Notes: generated by a model from the sequence alone, not told the origin. 64,000 nucleotides of DNA from UBA3076 sp964646435 (GCA_964646435.1 CAZYEJ010000001.1:17710-81709), one strand, 5' to 3'; counted from the stretch's first letter, positions 34,505 to 43,509 are shown. Made by a program: numbers and translations.

Positions 34505-35119
34505 ATGAAGATGGAATCGACAACCAAGATTTTTGAAAGGCCATTTGAGAAACTCCTGGAAGAATCTGTCCGGATTCATGGGCATCTGTGTGCCGGTCAG
34601 GTCCTTGGGGTGCGGCTTGCCATACTGGGATTACGTCTGCTGGGCATAGATGATCCAAAGGGTGAGGACCGCAAGTCTTTTATGGTCTATGTGGAAATTG
34701 ACCGGTGTGCCACTGATGCCATACAATCTGTTACCGGATGTTCCCTTGGAAAACGCTCTTTGAGATGGGTGGACTATGGGATAATGGCAGCGACCTTTGT
34801 GCACTTGAAGACAGGTAAGGCTTTCAGGATAGTCGCCAAAGAAGAGTCAAGAGAGCTTTCACGGAAGTATTGCCCGGAAATAGAGGACAAGTACAGGTGT
34901 CAATTGAAGGCCTATAAGCTGATGAGTGATGATGAGCTCTTCAAGGTACAGGAAGTCAGAGTGGAAGTGCCTGCCTCTGACCTGCCAGGAAGACCAATCA
35001 GAAGGGTGCAGTGTGAGTCCTGTGGTGACTATGTGCAGGACTGCAGGGAAGTGGAGAAGGACGACGGCAAGGTGTTATGTCGAGCCTGCGCACACGGTGC
35101 TTACTATAAGGTTTTGTAA
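34505..35119 (+). CDS. FmdE-family (formylmethanofuran dehydrogenase subunit E-like) protein
   Basis: The 204-residue protein has the FmdE motif RIHGHLCAGQVLGVRLA (residues 24-40), SVTGCSLGKRSL and a C-terminal zinc finger, CESCGDY...LCRAC. Despite the name, FmdE-domain proteins are common in bacteria lacking methanogenesis and are thought to help in molybdenum/tungsten enzyme maturation or to bind metal. A TATAAT box at 34482-34487 with TTGTCC 15 bp before it is a possible promoter. A molybdopterin-binding protein gene follows after 19 bp, supporting a molybdenum-cofactor context. Confidence 0.88.
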   Translation: MKMESTTKIFERPFEKLLEESVRIHGHLCAGQVLGVRLAILGLRLLGIDDPKGEDRKSFMVYVEIDRCATDAIQSVTGCSLGKRSLRWVDYGIMAATFVHLKTGKAFRIVAKEESRELSRKYCPEIEDKYRCQLKAYKLMSDDELFKVQEVRVEVPASDLPGRPIRRVQCESCGDYVQDCREVEKDDGKVLCRACAHGAYYKVL

Positions 35120-35138
35120 GAGGACCGAAGGTATTCGA

Positions 35139-36170
35139 ATGGGCTTAAAGATAGTTTCTGTAACCAATGCAGTGGGGATGGTCCTCCCCCATGATATGAC
35201 TGAGATAATCCCTGGGGGAAAAAAAGGTCCTGCCTTCAAAAAAGGTTATGTGATTAAGGATAGCGACATATCCCATTTGCAGCGCATGGGGAAAAATCAC
35301 ATCTACGTGTTGGAGCTCTCAGGGAATGAACTACATGAAGATGAAGCAGCGCTTACCATGGCACAGGCTATAGCCGGTCCTGGCATTGAATATGACAACC
35401 AGCCATCTGAAGGCAAAGTAGGTTTTCGCGCAGAGGCAAAAGGTCTGTTACAGGTAGACTGCCGGAACTTGTTGGCCTTTAATCTTCTTGGGGAGGTAAT
35501 GCTGGCCACTTGCCATGATAACACAGTGGTCAAAAAGGGCGATCTTGTGGCCGCAGGCAGGGCAATACCGTTTGTGGTGCCTAAGCCGGTAGTGGATGAG
35601 GCGGTGTCCATCGCCTCAAATGCTGGCGGGCTCATCAGAGTCCTGCCCTGGAAAATTCGAAGAGGTGCCGTTTTAGTTACGGGTCAAGAGGTATTTGAGG
35701 GTCGCATAAAGGACGCCTTCGGCCCAATAATGAAGGAAAAACTTAAGGACTACGGCGTTGATGTGCTATCGGTTTCTTTGGTCCCTGATGATGTGGGGAT
35801 AATCCTGGAAGAGATAAAAAAAGCCCTTGGGCTGGGGGCCGAGTTGATACTATGTACAGGAGGAATGTCAGTTGACCCGGATGACGTGACCCGTGTGGCA
35901 ATCAGGGAAGCCGGTGCAACGAATATAGTGTATGGTAGTCCGGTTTTACCAGGGGCCATGTTTCTGGTGAGTTATATCGGGGATGTGCCTGTCCTTGGGA
36001 TTCCGGCCTGTGCCATGTATTTCCGCACCACAGTATTGGATCTGGTGCTTCCCAGGATATTGGCAGGTGAACGCATAGACCGGGAAAAAATTGCGGCCCT
36101 GGGCCATGGTGGACTATGTTTTAGCTGCAAGACGTGTAATTATCCACTGTGTCCTTTTGGCAAAGGGTGA
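35139..36170 (+). CDS. Molybdopterin-binding (MoeA/MogA-like) protein with C-terminal Cys motif
   Basis: I start at 35139 (MGLKIVSV), which has AAGG seven bases upstream; a longer ORF would overlap the FmdE zinc finger. The 343-residue protein contains the MoCF domain core LGLGAELILCTGGMSVDPDD and PVLPGAMFLVSYIGDVPVLG, which bind molybdopterin. It ends in CFSCKTCNYPLCPFGKG, a four-Cys tail that could bind zinc or an Fe-S cluster. Proteins of this group lack the full MoeA domain set, so the step (sensing, insertion or delivery of Mo cofactor) is unknown. It forms an operon with the FmdE-like gene. Confidence 0.88.
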   Translation: MGLKIVSVTNAVGMVLPHDMTEIIPGGKKGPAFKKGYVIKDSDISHLQRMGKNHIYVLELSGNELHEDEAALTMAQAIAGPGIEYDNQPSEGKVGFRAEAKGLLQVDCRNLLAFNLLGEVMLATCHDNTVVKKGDLVAAGRAIPFVVPKPVVDEAVSIASNAGGLIRVLPWKIRRGAVLVTGQEVFEGRIKDAFGPIMKEKLKDYGVDVLSVSLVPDDVGIILEEIKKALGLGAELILCTGGMSVDPDDVTRVAIREAGATNIVYGSPVLPGAMFLVSYIGDVPVLGIPACAMYFRTTVLDLVLPRILAGERIDREKIAALGHGGLCFSCKTCNYPLCPFGKG

Positions 36171-36194
36171 AAAAATAACATAGACGGATGCCAG

Positions 36195-36353
36195 CCATTA
36201 GCTGTCAGCCGTTAGCTATTAGGTAAAATTATGTATAAAAACGGACTGTTAAGCTAAAACATAACGGCTAATAGCTAATCGGATAGGTCATATTTTTTGA
36301 GGTATATTACTCCTAAAAGTGTAAACTATTTTTGGCTTGCTATGAAGGATGCC
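36195..36353. repeat. Gap with a palindrome and a solo arm of element E
   Basis: GCCGTTAGCTATTAG and its imperfect complement ATAACGGCTAATAGCTAAT (to 36277) form a loose palindrome. Then 36315-36353 repeats the arm of element E (AAAAGTGTAAACTA ... ATGAAGGATGCC) found around the dusB start. The rest of 36171-36486 holds GTTGGGTT-type scraps and no gene. Confidence 0.65.
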
Positions 36354-36486
36354 GATAACTCTACTGAAGTATATTGTAGGTTGGGTTAAGCTGTCGGTCT
36401 GTAACTAATTTTGTTGGGTTCGCTAATTTTGTAGTGATTTCAGTCAGAAAATAGTCTCTAATTCATAATTTTTTAAGGATACCGGT

Positions 36487-36786
36487 ATGTTCATACTAAG
36501 CAACTTTATGCATTCTATCGCCACCATCGTCGACATTGTTCTCAATCTCTACATATGGATATTGATTGCCAGGGCCATCTTGTCCTGGGTCAATCCTGAT
36601 CCCTATAATCCCATAGTAAAATTTTTGTATAACATAACCGAACCTTTAATGTACCGGGTTCGACGCATACTTCCTTTACAGTTTGGGGGAATTGATTTAA
36701 CCCCTATGGTGATCATTATCGCAATAATCTTTTTGCGTAGTTTTATCGTGCCGACACTTCATCAGTTGGCCTATCAGATTTCTTAA
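36487..36786 (+). CDS. YggT family membrane protein
   Basis: The 99-residue protein has two hydrophobic segments (IVDIVLNLYIWILIARAILSW and the C-terminal MVIIIAIIFLRSFIV) and the YggT signature SWVNPDPYNPIVKFLYNITEP. Family members are linked to cell division, turgor response and chromosome segregation. AAGGATACCGGT gives a reasonable ribosome-binding site. The DivIVA gene follows after 9 bp, a conserved arrangement. Confidence 0.92.
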   Translation: MFILSNFMHSIATIVDIVLNLYIWILIARAILSWVNPDPYNPIVKFLYNITEPLMYRVRRILPLQFGGIDLTPMVIIIAIIFLRSFIVPTLHQLAYQIS

Positions 36787-36795
36787 AGGTGTTAT

Positions 36796-37473
36796 ATGAG
36801 TCTCTCCCCGAACGAAATACTTGAGAAGGAATTCCGCTCCAGATTCCGGGGTTACGATTCCGACGAAGTAGACTCTTTTCTTGAGGAAATAAGTGAGATT
36901 ATGACTTCTCTGATTAAAGAGAAGAATGCCCTGAAGGACCAATTGATTGCATATAAGGGTCAATTGGCAGATATGAAAAAGAGGGAAGAGGATTTCAGGG
37001 ATGCCCTGACCTCGGCTCACAAGTTATCAGAGAAAATGAAGTCACAGGCCGAAAAAGATGTAGAGCTCATGCATGAGAGGGCAAAACTGGATGCAGAGCG
37101 TATAGTTGCTGATGCCCATCAGGAGGCCGTTCAATTGGAGGAGCGAATAATGGGGCTCAGACGTATTCAGAGGGAGACTGCATATAAAATACGCTCTGTT
37201 CTCGAGGGCTATCTGAGGGTCATAGACGAGGAGGCCTTGCCGCCGGAGGAGGTCGATCAGACATTAAACCTTGCGGCATCTGAAATGAGAGCTATTCAGG
37301 AGGTCCCCGGTGATCTGTCTGAAGAGATGAATACTGTTTCCGGTAATACAGAGGAGACAATCGCAGTAAACATGCCTTTTTCACCTGATATTCTGGGGAA
37401 ATCCGCCAATGAAGAAGGGCATGAGACTGATTCCTGGGAGGAGAAACCAGGACAGGGTCCAAAGCTGGACTGA
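36796..37473 (+). CDS. DivIVA-domain protein
   Basis: The 225-residue protein begins LSPNEILEKEFRSRFRGYDS then DEVDSFLEEI, the membrane-binding DivIVA N-terminus. A continuous coiled coil runs to about residue 150 and a disordered acidic tail follows. Such proteins sense negative membrane curvature and recruit division or polar-growth factors. It is coupled to yggT (9-bp gap, AAAGGTG ribosome-binding site). The transcript faces dusB tail to tail across a hairpin. Confidence 0.9.
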   Translation: MSLSPNEILEKEFRSRFRGYDSDEVDSFLEEISEIMTSLIKEKNALKDQLIAYKGQLADMKKREEDFRDALTSAHKLSEKMKSQAEKDVELMHERAKLDAERIVADAHQEAVQLEERIMGLRRIQRETAYKIRSVLEGYLRVIDEEALPPEEVDQTLNLAASEMRAIQEVPGDLSEEMNTVSGNTEETIAVNMPFSPDILGKSANEEGHETDSWEEKPGQGPKLD

Positions 37474-37479
37474 AATAAT

Positions 37480-37525
37480 CTGAAAGCTCAAAGAACTGTC
37501 GTAATCAACGCTTTTGGGCTTTCAG
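37480..37525. terminator. Possible bidirectional terminator between divIVA and dusB
   Basis: CTGAAAGCTCAAAG and CTTTTGGGCTTTCAG form a stem with one mismatch and an 18-19 base loop between the convergent genes. There is no strong T run, so termination strength is uncertain. Confidence 0.5.
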
Positions 37526-38529
37526 CTTATCTGCGTATTCAGTAAGGTTTCGTAAAAATGTCTGAGCAACTCCTTTACTTCATCAATTGATTTAGTGTTA
37601 TTCAGGGATTTTCTGAATAGCGCACTCCCGTGAAGGCCTTTGGTGTACCAGGCCAAGTGTTTTCGGGAAAGCCACAACCCCACTGGAAGTCCATAGAAGT
37701 CAACAATGTGCTCAAAATGTTTTTTTGCTACGGCATATTGATTGTCAAGACCTGGAGGTCTTTTGTCCTCGCCTGTTTTCAGGAAATGGAGTGTCTGATC
37801 GAATAACCAGGGCCTTCCAAGGGCACCTCTTCCTATCATGATCCCGTCCGCCCCTGAGACATCAAGGCAAAGGCTTGCATCCTTCGGACTTTGGATGTCA
37901 CCGTTTGCAATTACAGGAATAGACACAGCCTCCTTTACTTCTCTGATTGCCGGCCAGTCAGCTTTTCCAGAGAACATCCGGCTGCGGGTCCTGCCATGGA
38001 CCGTAACAAGGGAAGCGCCGGAATCCTGGGCGATTTTGGCAATTTTGGCTGCATTTATGCTTCTGTGATCCCAACCCAGACGGATCTTGACAGTAACAGG
38101 TACACTAACCGCTTTTACAATTGCCTCTATGACCTTTCCAACCAGCACCTCATCACGCATTAGGCTTGCACCGGCCCCGGTCTTTACAATTTTACGCTGT
38201 GGACACCCCATATTTATGTCAATTATTGCTGCGCCAAGGGACTCGTTAATCCGGGCGGCTTCAGCCATGACAACCGGGTCTGATCCTGAGATCTGCACCG
38301 CCAGGGGAAATTCCTTTTCAGCAGTGCCGGCCATGCGGACAGATCGAACGCTGTTACGTATAAGGGCTTGGGAAGCTATCATCTCACTTATTACTAATCC
38401 CGCCCCGAAGGATCCGGCAAGGCACCTGAAAGGATAGTCCGTAATCCCTGCCATCGGGGCAAGGAACACAGGATTGGGCAGAACCACCGAGCCTATTTTT
38501 AAGGTTTGTAGATCATGATTTTTAACCAT
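37522..38529 (-). CDS. dusB: tRNA-dihydrouridine synthase
   Basis: This FMN enzyme reduces uridines in the tRNA D-loop. From the chosen start (38529) it has 335 residues, with PVFLAPMAGITDYPFR (20-35), the catalytic Cys109 in DINMGCPQRKIVKTGAGASLM, KIRLGWD, VHGRTR and ANGDIQSPKDA. The ORF could start at 38559, but that ATG lies in the arm of palindromic element E with GAAGG directly against it. The ATG at 38529 has AGGA about 11 bases upstream and matches family N-termini. No downstream Fis-like partner is present. Confidence 0.93.
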   Translation of the reverse strand: MVKNHDLQTLKIGSVVLPNPVFLAPMAGITDYPFRCLAGSFGAGLVISEMIASQALIRNSVRSVRMAGTAEKEFPLAVQISGSDPVVMAEAARINESLGAAIIDINMGCPQRKIVKTGAGASLMRDEVLVGKVIEAIVKAVSVPVTVKIRLGWDHRSINAAKIAKIAQDSGASLVTVHGRTRSRMFSGKADWPAIREVKEAVSIPVIANGDIQSPKDASLCLDVSGADGIMIGRGALGRPWLFDQTLHFLKTGEDKRPPGLDNQYAVAKKHFEHIVDFYGLPVGLWLSRKHLAWYTKGLHGSALFRKSLNNTKSIDEVKELLRHFYETLLNTQIS

Positions 38530-38554
38530 TTTTTTTATGATCCTGATAGAACGC

Positions 38555-38747
38555 GGCATCCTTCATTCTGTAGTTTACACTTTTCGAGGTTGGTTTTTTA
38601 GTCATCCATTTTAAATATCGAACCGCAGAACAAGGAACCGGAGAATTTCGAAGGTATTATTTCGACATTCGATATTTCTTGTTCGATATTCTGCGGTTCA
38701 AAAAAATAAAAAGTGTAAACTACTTTTGGGATGATATGAAGGATGCC
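38555..38747. repeat. Palindromic element E at the dusB start
   Basis: The outer arms GGCATCCTTCAT...TAGTTTACACTTTT (38555-38584) and AAAAGTGTAAACTACTTTTG...ATGAAGGATGCC (38708-38747) are complementary over most of their length. An inner pair, GAACCGCAGAA / TTCTGCGGTTC, frames a TTCGAAGG-rich centre. A third, solo arm lies at 36315-36353. Confidence 0.8.
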
Positions 38748-38796
38748 TAGAACGCTAATATTTCAATTCATATAAATTTACAATAAGGGTCATATC

Positions 38797-38919
38797 ATGA
38801 CAAACCAAAAAGTCCTCGTGGTAGACGATGAAGAAGATATCCCGGAGCTACTGATTTATTTCCCTCCCTCCAGGCCCTTAGGAGCCAGGCAATTAATTCT
38901 GGAATTATTGACGAATTAA
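38797..38919 (+). pseudogene. Truncated response-regulator receiver fragment
   Basis: The 40-codon frame starts MTNQKVLVVDDEEDIPELL, the first strand and acidic pocket of a CheY-like receiver, then passes into unrelated sequence and stops. The phospho-acceptor Asp and the rest of the domain are missing. A plausible AGGG ribosome-binding site remains. Element G follows directly. Confidence 0.75.
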
Positions 38920-38940
38920 CATGGGAAAAAGGGATAGAGG

Positions 38941-39058
38941 TAGATTATATTTGCGACTATTCACTAGATTCCTGCTTTCGCAGGAATGACGGGCAGTTAT
39001 ATCCAAATGTCATTCCGGCGAAAGCCGGAATCTAGACATCTTACCCGGAGTTATTGAG
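38941..39058. repeat. REP-like double hairpin G, copy 1
   Basis: Two inverted pieces, AGATTCCTGCTTTCGCAGGAAT and ATTCCGGCGAAAGCCGGAATCT, form nested hairpins and also pair with each other. A second copy at the right window end shares TTGCGACTATTCACT, the hairpins and GACATCTTACCC. No gene lies between 38920 and 39110. Confidence 0.88.
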
Positions 39059-39110
39059 AAGTTACGCGGCTTGTGAGCCCTGACGTTGTCTTCTTTATTC
39101 TCTGCTTGCC

Positions 39111-40073
39111 TTAAAAATGATGGACCCAGCGAAGATTGAACCGGGTTCCATCAGGACGATTTTCAGCACAGGATTCAAAATAGGTATTGAAAAAAAGATG
39201 ATCATTTTGGGAAAAATGATAGAGCAATCCAGGACCGATTCCCAGAACCCGCTCCCTGGAATTGGAAACATCATTACCATCCATCTCGGTATCAGTAATT
39301 TGTTTAAGGTAATAACCGTTGATTCCAATCCTTAGACGTTTTTCAAGAATTTCGTAGGCCATGGTAAAATTTGCATGAATAGCTTGACCAGCTCGTGTGT
39401 CGTCGGCTCCCGAGGCCCATCTTCCGGGGTCATTGTTTTTGCTATTCCAGAGGTAATGAATACGTGTGCTTGCTGTCAATTTTGGGCTAAGAAATAGAGT
39501 GCATGCCCAGTAAGGATTGAATGAAAAAAAATTGCTGCCGGGATTGAGTTCTTTGTTTTGGCTATACTCTCCTGTGGGGAATATCATCTGAAACTCTATC
39601 CTGTGCATAAAAATTGGTCCATTTTTTCCCATAATAGGATCCCATTGCAAAAAAGGACCGATAAGAATATCTCCTAAGCCAGAACCATTGTCCTGGGGAA
39701 AGGCGGAATTAGAAGTATCATAGTCCAAATCAAGAGCCACAACGGGAATAATAACATCAAGCCCCCATTTGCCACCTAAAAATATATCCTGATTCGACTG
39801 GTAGATGAACTGTGAAAGGCTGATCCAGGCATTTAAATCTTCATCTGCAAATGAGGGCAGAGCACTATCGCCATCCTGGTCAGTGAAATGTTCTGAATGC
39901 CAATACTGAAGGTACTGTGTGAAGTAAAATCCCGGTCCGGCAGGAGGGCCTCCGTCAAGAAAGCTTGTAAATCCCAGATTGACCGCTGGTAAATCATAGG
40001 CCTGGGACGTTGTACCCGGCATTATCATTATCACTACAAAAAACAAAAAAGATATCATATTGCGTCGTATCAT
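39111..40073 (-). CDS. Outer-membrane transporter-like protein (phenol meta-pathway type)
   Basis: From the Met at 40073 (AAGGG about 8 bases upstream) the 320-residue protein has a signal peptide (MIRRNMISFLFFVVIMIMPG, cleavage near TSQAYD). Alternating amphipathic strands rich in aromatic residues follow and it ends in FNLRWVHHF, as beta-barrels do. It resembles the MetA-pathway/SphA-like outer-membrane proteins, which may import hydrophobic compounds; the substrate is unknown. The ORF from 40130 adds a basic stretch that spoils the signal peptide. A small Cys-containing gene lies just upstream. Confidence 0.8.
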   Translation of the reverse strand: MIRRNMISFLFFVVIMIMPGTTSQAYDLPAVNLGFTSFLDGGPPAGPGFYFTQYLQYWHSEHFTDQDGDSALPSFADEDLNAWISLSQFIYQSNQDIFLGGKWGLDVIIPVVALDLDYDTSNSAFPQDNGSGLGDILIGPFLQWDPIMGKNGPIFMHRIEFQMIFPTGEYSQNKELNPGSNFFSFNPYWACTLFLSPKLTASTRIHYLWNSKNNDPGRWASGADDTRAGQAIHANFTMAYEILEKRLRIGINGYYLKQITDTEMDGNDVSNSRERVLGIGPGLLYHFSQNDHLFFNTYFESCAENRPDGTRFNLRWVHHF

Positions 40074-40092
40074 ATTCAAATCCCTTCTCGCA

Positions 40093-40359
40093 TCACGATT
40101 TTTCTTTCTTCCTCTGTTTCGCCTGTTCAATCAAGTTTACCAGGCTTTCAACTTTAGGTCTTGGGAGAGCAAATATTCGGTCAAGCTCTTCATTCGAGTA
40201 ATGGTCTTCCAGAAACTTATTGATATCCATCCGCTTGTGCCAGCAACCGATTATCCATCCACAAGGAAACATGTTATTCTCGGAACGGCAGAACTTAAAA
40301 TTGACGTCGCCGCCTACCCTGGGGCATCGAATTATCTTATCATCGTACTGTTCAATCAT
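40093..40359 (-). CDS. Small conserved-looking protein with Cys pattern
   Basis: The 88-residue protein reads IIRCPRVGGDVNFKFCR, then MFPCGWIIGCWHKRMDI, and a charged helical tail (ESLVNLIEQAKQRKKEKS). The four spaced Cys residues suggest a metal site or disulfides; there is no signal peptide. GAGGGC upstream supports the start at 40359. The stop is 19 bp before the outer-membrane protein start, so they may be cotranscribed. I do not recognise the family. Confidence 0.65.
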   Translation of the reverse strand: MIEQYDDKIIRCPRVGGDVNFKFCRSENNMFPCGWIIGCWHKRMDINKFLEDHYSNEELDRIFALPRPKVESLVNLIEQAKQRKKEKS

Positions 40360-40433
40360 TTTTTTTGCCCTCTATGGTAAAAAGACGCACCCACAGTTCT
40401 TAATGCTGTAAGTGCGCCGCCAAGACATCGTTC

Positions 40434-41798
40434 TCAAGTCGGTATCTTGGGCAGATCGGCCAGGGCCTTCTTTACGTCTTCCTCGGGATAAGCATAATTC
40501 ACCAGCTCACCTGACAGGTACCTATCATAGGCGGCAAGGTCAAAGTGCCCATGCCCGCTGTGGGCTATCAGGATTGTTTTTGCTTCGCCGGATTCTTTGC
40601 ATTTAAGGGCTTCATCAATGGCCACCCTGATATTGTGACATGGCTCAGGTCCTGAAATAATTCCCTCGGTGCGGGCAAATTGTATCCCGGCCTCAAAGGT
40701 AGGAAGCTGGACCGTGGCTACGGCCTCAACCAGACCCAGTTCACGAAGGTGACATATAATGGGCGCCATCCCATGATAGCGCAATCCGCCGGCATGGACC
40801 GGGGGCGGAATAAAACCGTGGCCCAAGGTATGCATTTTGAGCAGAGGAGTCATCCCGACCGCGTCACCAAAGTCATATGCATATAATCCCCTGGTCACGG
40901 TAGGGCAGCTTTCAGGCTCAACACAGATGATGCGCAGATCCGGCTTTTCCCCGCTGATCTTATCTCTGATCCAGGGTAGGAATTGGCCGGCGTAGTTAGA
41001 GCCCCCGCCAATGTTACCCACGATAATATCGGGATAGGCATCTGCCATCTCCATCTGCTTCCTTGTCTCCTCCCCTATGATGGTCTGGTGGAGCAGGACA
41101 TGGTTGAGCACACTGCCCAGAGAGTAGTGGGTGTCATCACGACTCAAGGCCTCCTCTACTGCTTCACTTATGGCGAGTCCCAGGCTGCCGGGACAATCGG
41201 GCCATCTCTCCAGCATATCTCTTCCTGCTTGGGTTTCCGTGCTGGGGCTGGGTATACACTTGGCCCCCCAGACCTCCATTGCTATTCGGCGATACGGCTT
41301 CTGGTCGTAACTGATCCTGACCATATAGACCTTGATTTCCACATCAAAGAACGCACCGGACATGCTCAGGGCACTTCCCCACTGCCCGGCGCCGGTCTCG
41401 GTAACTATGCGTTTGATGCCTTCCTTCATGTTATAATAGCACTGGGCTGTAGCACTATTGGGCTTATGGCTTCCGGCCTGGTTTGTTCCTTCATATTTGT
41501 AAAAAATCTTTGCAGGCGTGTCCAATGCCTTCTCCAGACGATATGCCCGGTGCAACACTGTCGGCCGCCAGGTACGGTATATATCCTGCACTTCCTCGGG
41601 GATCTCAATCCAGCGCTCGGTGCTTACCTCCTGCATAATACACTCCATGGGAAATAGCGGAGCCAGATCATCAGGGGTTACCGGCTGGCCCGTTCCTGGG
41701 TGCAAAACCGGTGGTAAGGGCTCCGGCAAATCGGCCTGGATGTTATACCAGTGAGTCGGCATATCCTTTTGGTCAAGAAAAAACATTGCTCTCTTCAT
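40434..41798 (-). CDS. trpB2: TrpB2-type tryptophan synthase beta chain
   Basis: The 454-residue PLP enzyme belongs to the long TrpB2 group: it begins FLDQKDMPTHWYNIQADLP, has the PLP lysine in GTNQAGSHKPNSA (Lys112), the phosphate loop VGNIGGGSNYAGQF and ends with the HSGHGHFDLAAYDRYLSG block. It joins indole and serine (or phosphoserine in some TrpB2) to tryptophan. No trpA or other trp gene is adjacent, which is usual for TrpB2. The 270 bp upstream contain no recognisable leader peptide or T-box. Only AT-rich non-coding sequence is visible at 41799-42068. Confidence 0.95.
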   Translation of the reverse strand: MKRAMFFLDQKDMPTHWYNIQADLPEPLPPVLHPGTGQPVTPDDLAPLFPMECIMQEVSTERWIEIPEEVQDIYRTWRPTVLHRAYRLEKALDTPAKIFYKYEGTNQAGSHKPNSATAQCYYNMKEGIKRIVTETGAGQWGSALSMSGAFFDVEIKVYMVRISYDQKPYRRIAMEVWGAKCIPSPSTETQAGRDMLERWPDCPGSLGLAISEAVEEALSRDDTHYSLGSVLNHVLLHQTIIGEETRKQMEMADAYPDIIVGNIGGGSNYAGQFLPWIRDKISGEKPDLRIICVEPESCPTVTRGLYAYDFGDAVGMTPLLKMHTLGHGFIPPPVHAGGLRYHGMAPIICHLRELGLVEAVATVQLPTFEAGIQFARTEGIISGPEPCHNIRVAIDEALKCKESGEAKTILIAHSGHGHFDLAAYDRYLSGELVNYAYPEEDVKKALADLPKIPT

Positions 41799-42068
41799 TC
41801 TTTCTCCTTGTCTTTGTACTGTCAGTTTTTCGTTGAAAATTTGGGCTCGTAGACAAATATTGAAGGCTACTATTCAATATAATCGCTTTGCGATTTCATA
41901 TGGTGAAGTCCGCAAGCCAAAATCCCATTGAATGGGAGTATCGCCACCAAAAAACCATTGAAATGTATATAGTAGCCAGAGGTATTTGTACAATATAGGA
42001 ATCGCAATTGCCCAGCAAAACGTCTGTGAAATTAATGTGTTCGGCGCTTAAAGTCAAAGGGAATTTTC

Positions 42069-42788
42069 TCATATTGCATCCAGGTATTTATTTCTATCCT
42101 CCATAAAGCCCTTGTATATCCGGTACAGTTCTGTCTCTTCGTAATCAACCTGTTTAACCGGCACATGGTCGAAGCTGTAAATTTTTGCCCCAGGACATGC
42201 CAGGAGGATTGGAGAATGAGTGGCGATGATAAATTGGGCATGCCCGGCCTGGCCCATGTCCTTGAGCAACGCAAGCAAATCCAATTGGCTTTTCGGTGAG
42301 AGAGCTGTCTCCGGTTCGTCCATAAAGTAAATCCCTTTAATTTTGTAGCGAGCCTTAAAAAACGACATAAGGGACTGGCCGTGGGATTGAGTCAGTAAAG
42401 ATTTCCCCCCAAAATACTCAAGTGATCCAGGATCTGCCGCTGCCCATTCGTCCAATATTTGGGCAAAATTCCGGAATACCTGGGATGCAAAAAATGACCC
42501 GTGTACAGGACCATCAGTCCATTCGACATCAATAGCCTCATACAGCCTTTGCTCATATAAGTTGACTTTCAAGCGTTTTCTCTCAATGCGTCCCCATATA
42601 TATATGCCGCATTTATGAGTTATGGCTTCAAGCAAAGTCGATTTTCCGGTTCCATTTTCTCCTACAAAGAATGTCACTGGCGAATCGAACAAAATGCTTT
42701 TTGTCTCATAAAAAATGTTCAGGTTAAAAGGATAGTGTTCTGTTGTAGGAAATTTTTCGGGATGAAGATTGACTCTCTTCATATGCAT
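42069..42788 (-). CDS. AAA/ABC-type ATPase of the small OLD/RecF-like group
   Basis: The 239-residue protein has Walker A FFVGENGTGKSTLLEAI (40-56), a KSLLTQSHGQSLMSFF signature-like stretch and Walker B GIYFMDEPETALSPKSQ, then IIATHSPILLACP. It lacks transmembrane or nuclease domains. Stand-alone members of this group are linked to phage defence, repair or unknown housekeeping roles, so no function is assigned. GGAG precedes the ATG by 8 bases. It follows the LysE gene on the same strand with a 67-bp gap. Confidence 0.85.
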   Translation of the reverse strand: MHMKRVNLHPEKFPTTEHYPFNLNIFYETKSILFDSPVTFFVGENGTGKSTLLEAITHKCGIYIWGRIERKRLKVNLYEQRLYEAIDVEWTDGPVHGSFFASQVFRNFAQILDEWAAADPGSLEYFGGKSLLTQSHGQSLMSFFKARYKIKGIYFMDEPETALSPKSQLDLLALLKDMGQAGHAQFIIATHSPILLACPGAKIYSFDHVPVKQVDYEETELYRIYKGFMEDRNKYLDAI

Positions 42789-42855
42789 ACCAATATCTCC
42801 AAACGTTTAAATCAGCAGCGTGCTCCAGCGCGCGGGCTGAATTTGTCTTTAGACT

Positions 42856-43509
42856 TTATGAAATTCCCAATAGTTTCAGGCCATCACGAAAAAGAACAAT
42901 TGCTAATATACATAATAATAAACCAAGAAAACGCATTATGTAGATGTATGCATTGCCGGCTAAAAATGATCTGGACTTGCCAACTAATAAAGCTATCATA
43001 ATTTTTGATCCAACAAGCAAGGCATAAAAACTGCCGATGAAAGCAAGAGGAGCAAAAATGCCTTGGTTCATTGCTTTGGTTACTATTGGCGCCCCGACAC
43101 TAAACCAAAATAGATAAGGATGAGGGTTTAAGGCATTGGCTAGTATTCCTTTTGTCAATGAGTTGGGCCTAATCCTCTGAGAGTTCAGTTCTATTCCTTT
43201 CGTATGTATACTTTGATAACCCAGACATAAGATAAAAAAACCACCCATGCATGAAATAATTCCTAACACGTTATGGAAATTGGATAACTTTACCAATATG
43301 AATAAAGTTAAAATGATAATTGGCAAGTCAGTGATAATTGGAGCAAGAGCGACCTTAAAACCAGCTTTTATATTGTGTTGAAGAGTTTCAGAAATTACAA
43401 GGGCAAGAAGTGGTCCCGGGGCAAAACCTGCTGATATGCCTAATATAGATCCTATAGCCAAGAAATTTACCATTGAAGATGATATTGCTCGATTAGATTC
43501 ATCAGACAT
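42856..43509 (-). CDS. LysE-family translocator
   Basis: The 217-residue inner-membrane protein has six hydrophobic segments and the family features GISAGFAPGPLLALVISETL at the N-terminus and NPHPYLFWFSVGAP in the middle. LysE/RhtB proteins export amino acids or related small molecules; the substrate is not predictable. The start at 43509 has GGGATTA upstream. It is AT-richer than flanking genes. The small AAA ATPase lies downstream and may be cotranscribed. Confidence 0.88.
   Translation of the reverse strand: MSDESNRAISSSMVNFLAIGSILGISAGFAPGPLLALVISETLQHNIKAGFKVALAPIITDLPIIILTLFILVKLSNFHNVLGIISCMGGFFILCLGYQSIHTKGIELNSQRIRPNSLTKGILANALNPHPYLFWFSVGAPIVTKAMNQGIFAPLAFIGSFYALLVGSKIMIALLVGKSRSFLAGNAYIYIMRFLGLLLCILAIVLFRDGLKLLGIS

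Noticed and set aside
34926..35138. Long N-terminal extension of the molybdopterin-binding protein ORF
   Set aside because: It is a shadow of the FmdE gene in another frame; the ATG at 35139 has a ribosome-binding site and family-like sequence.
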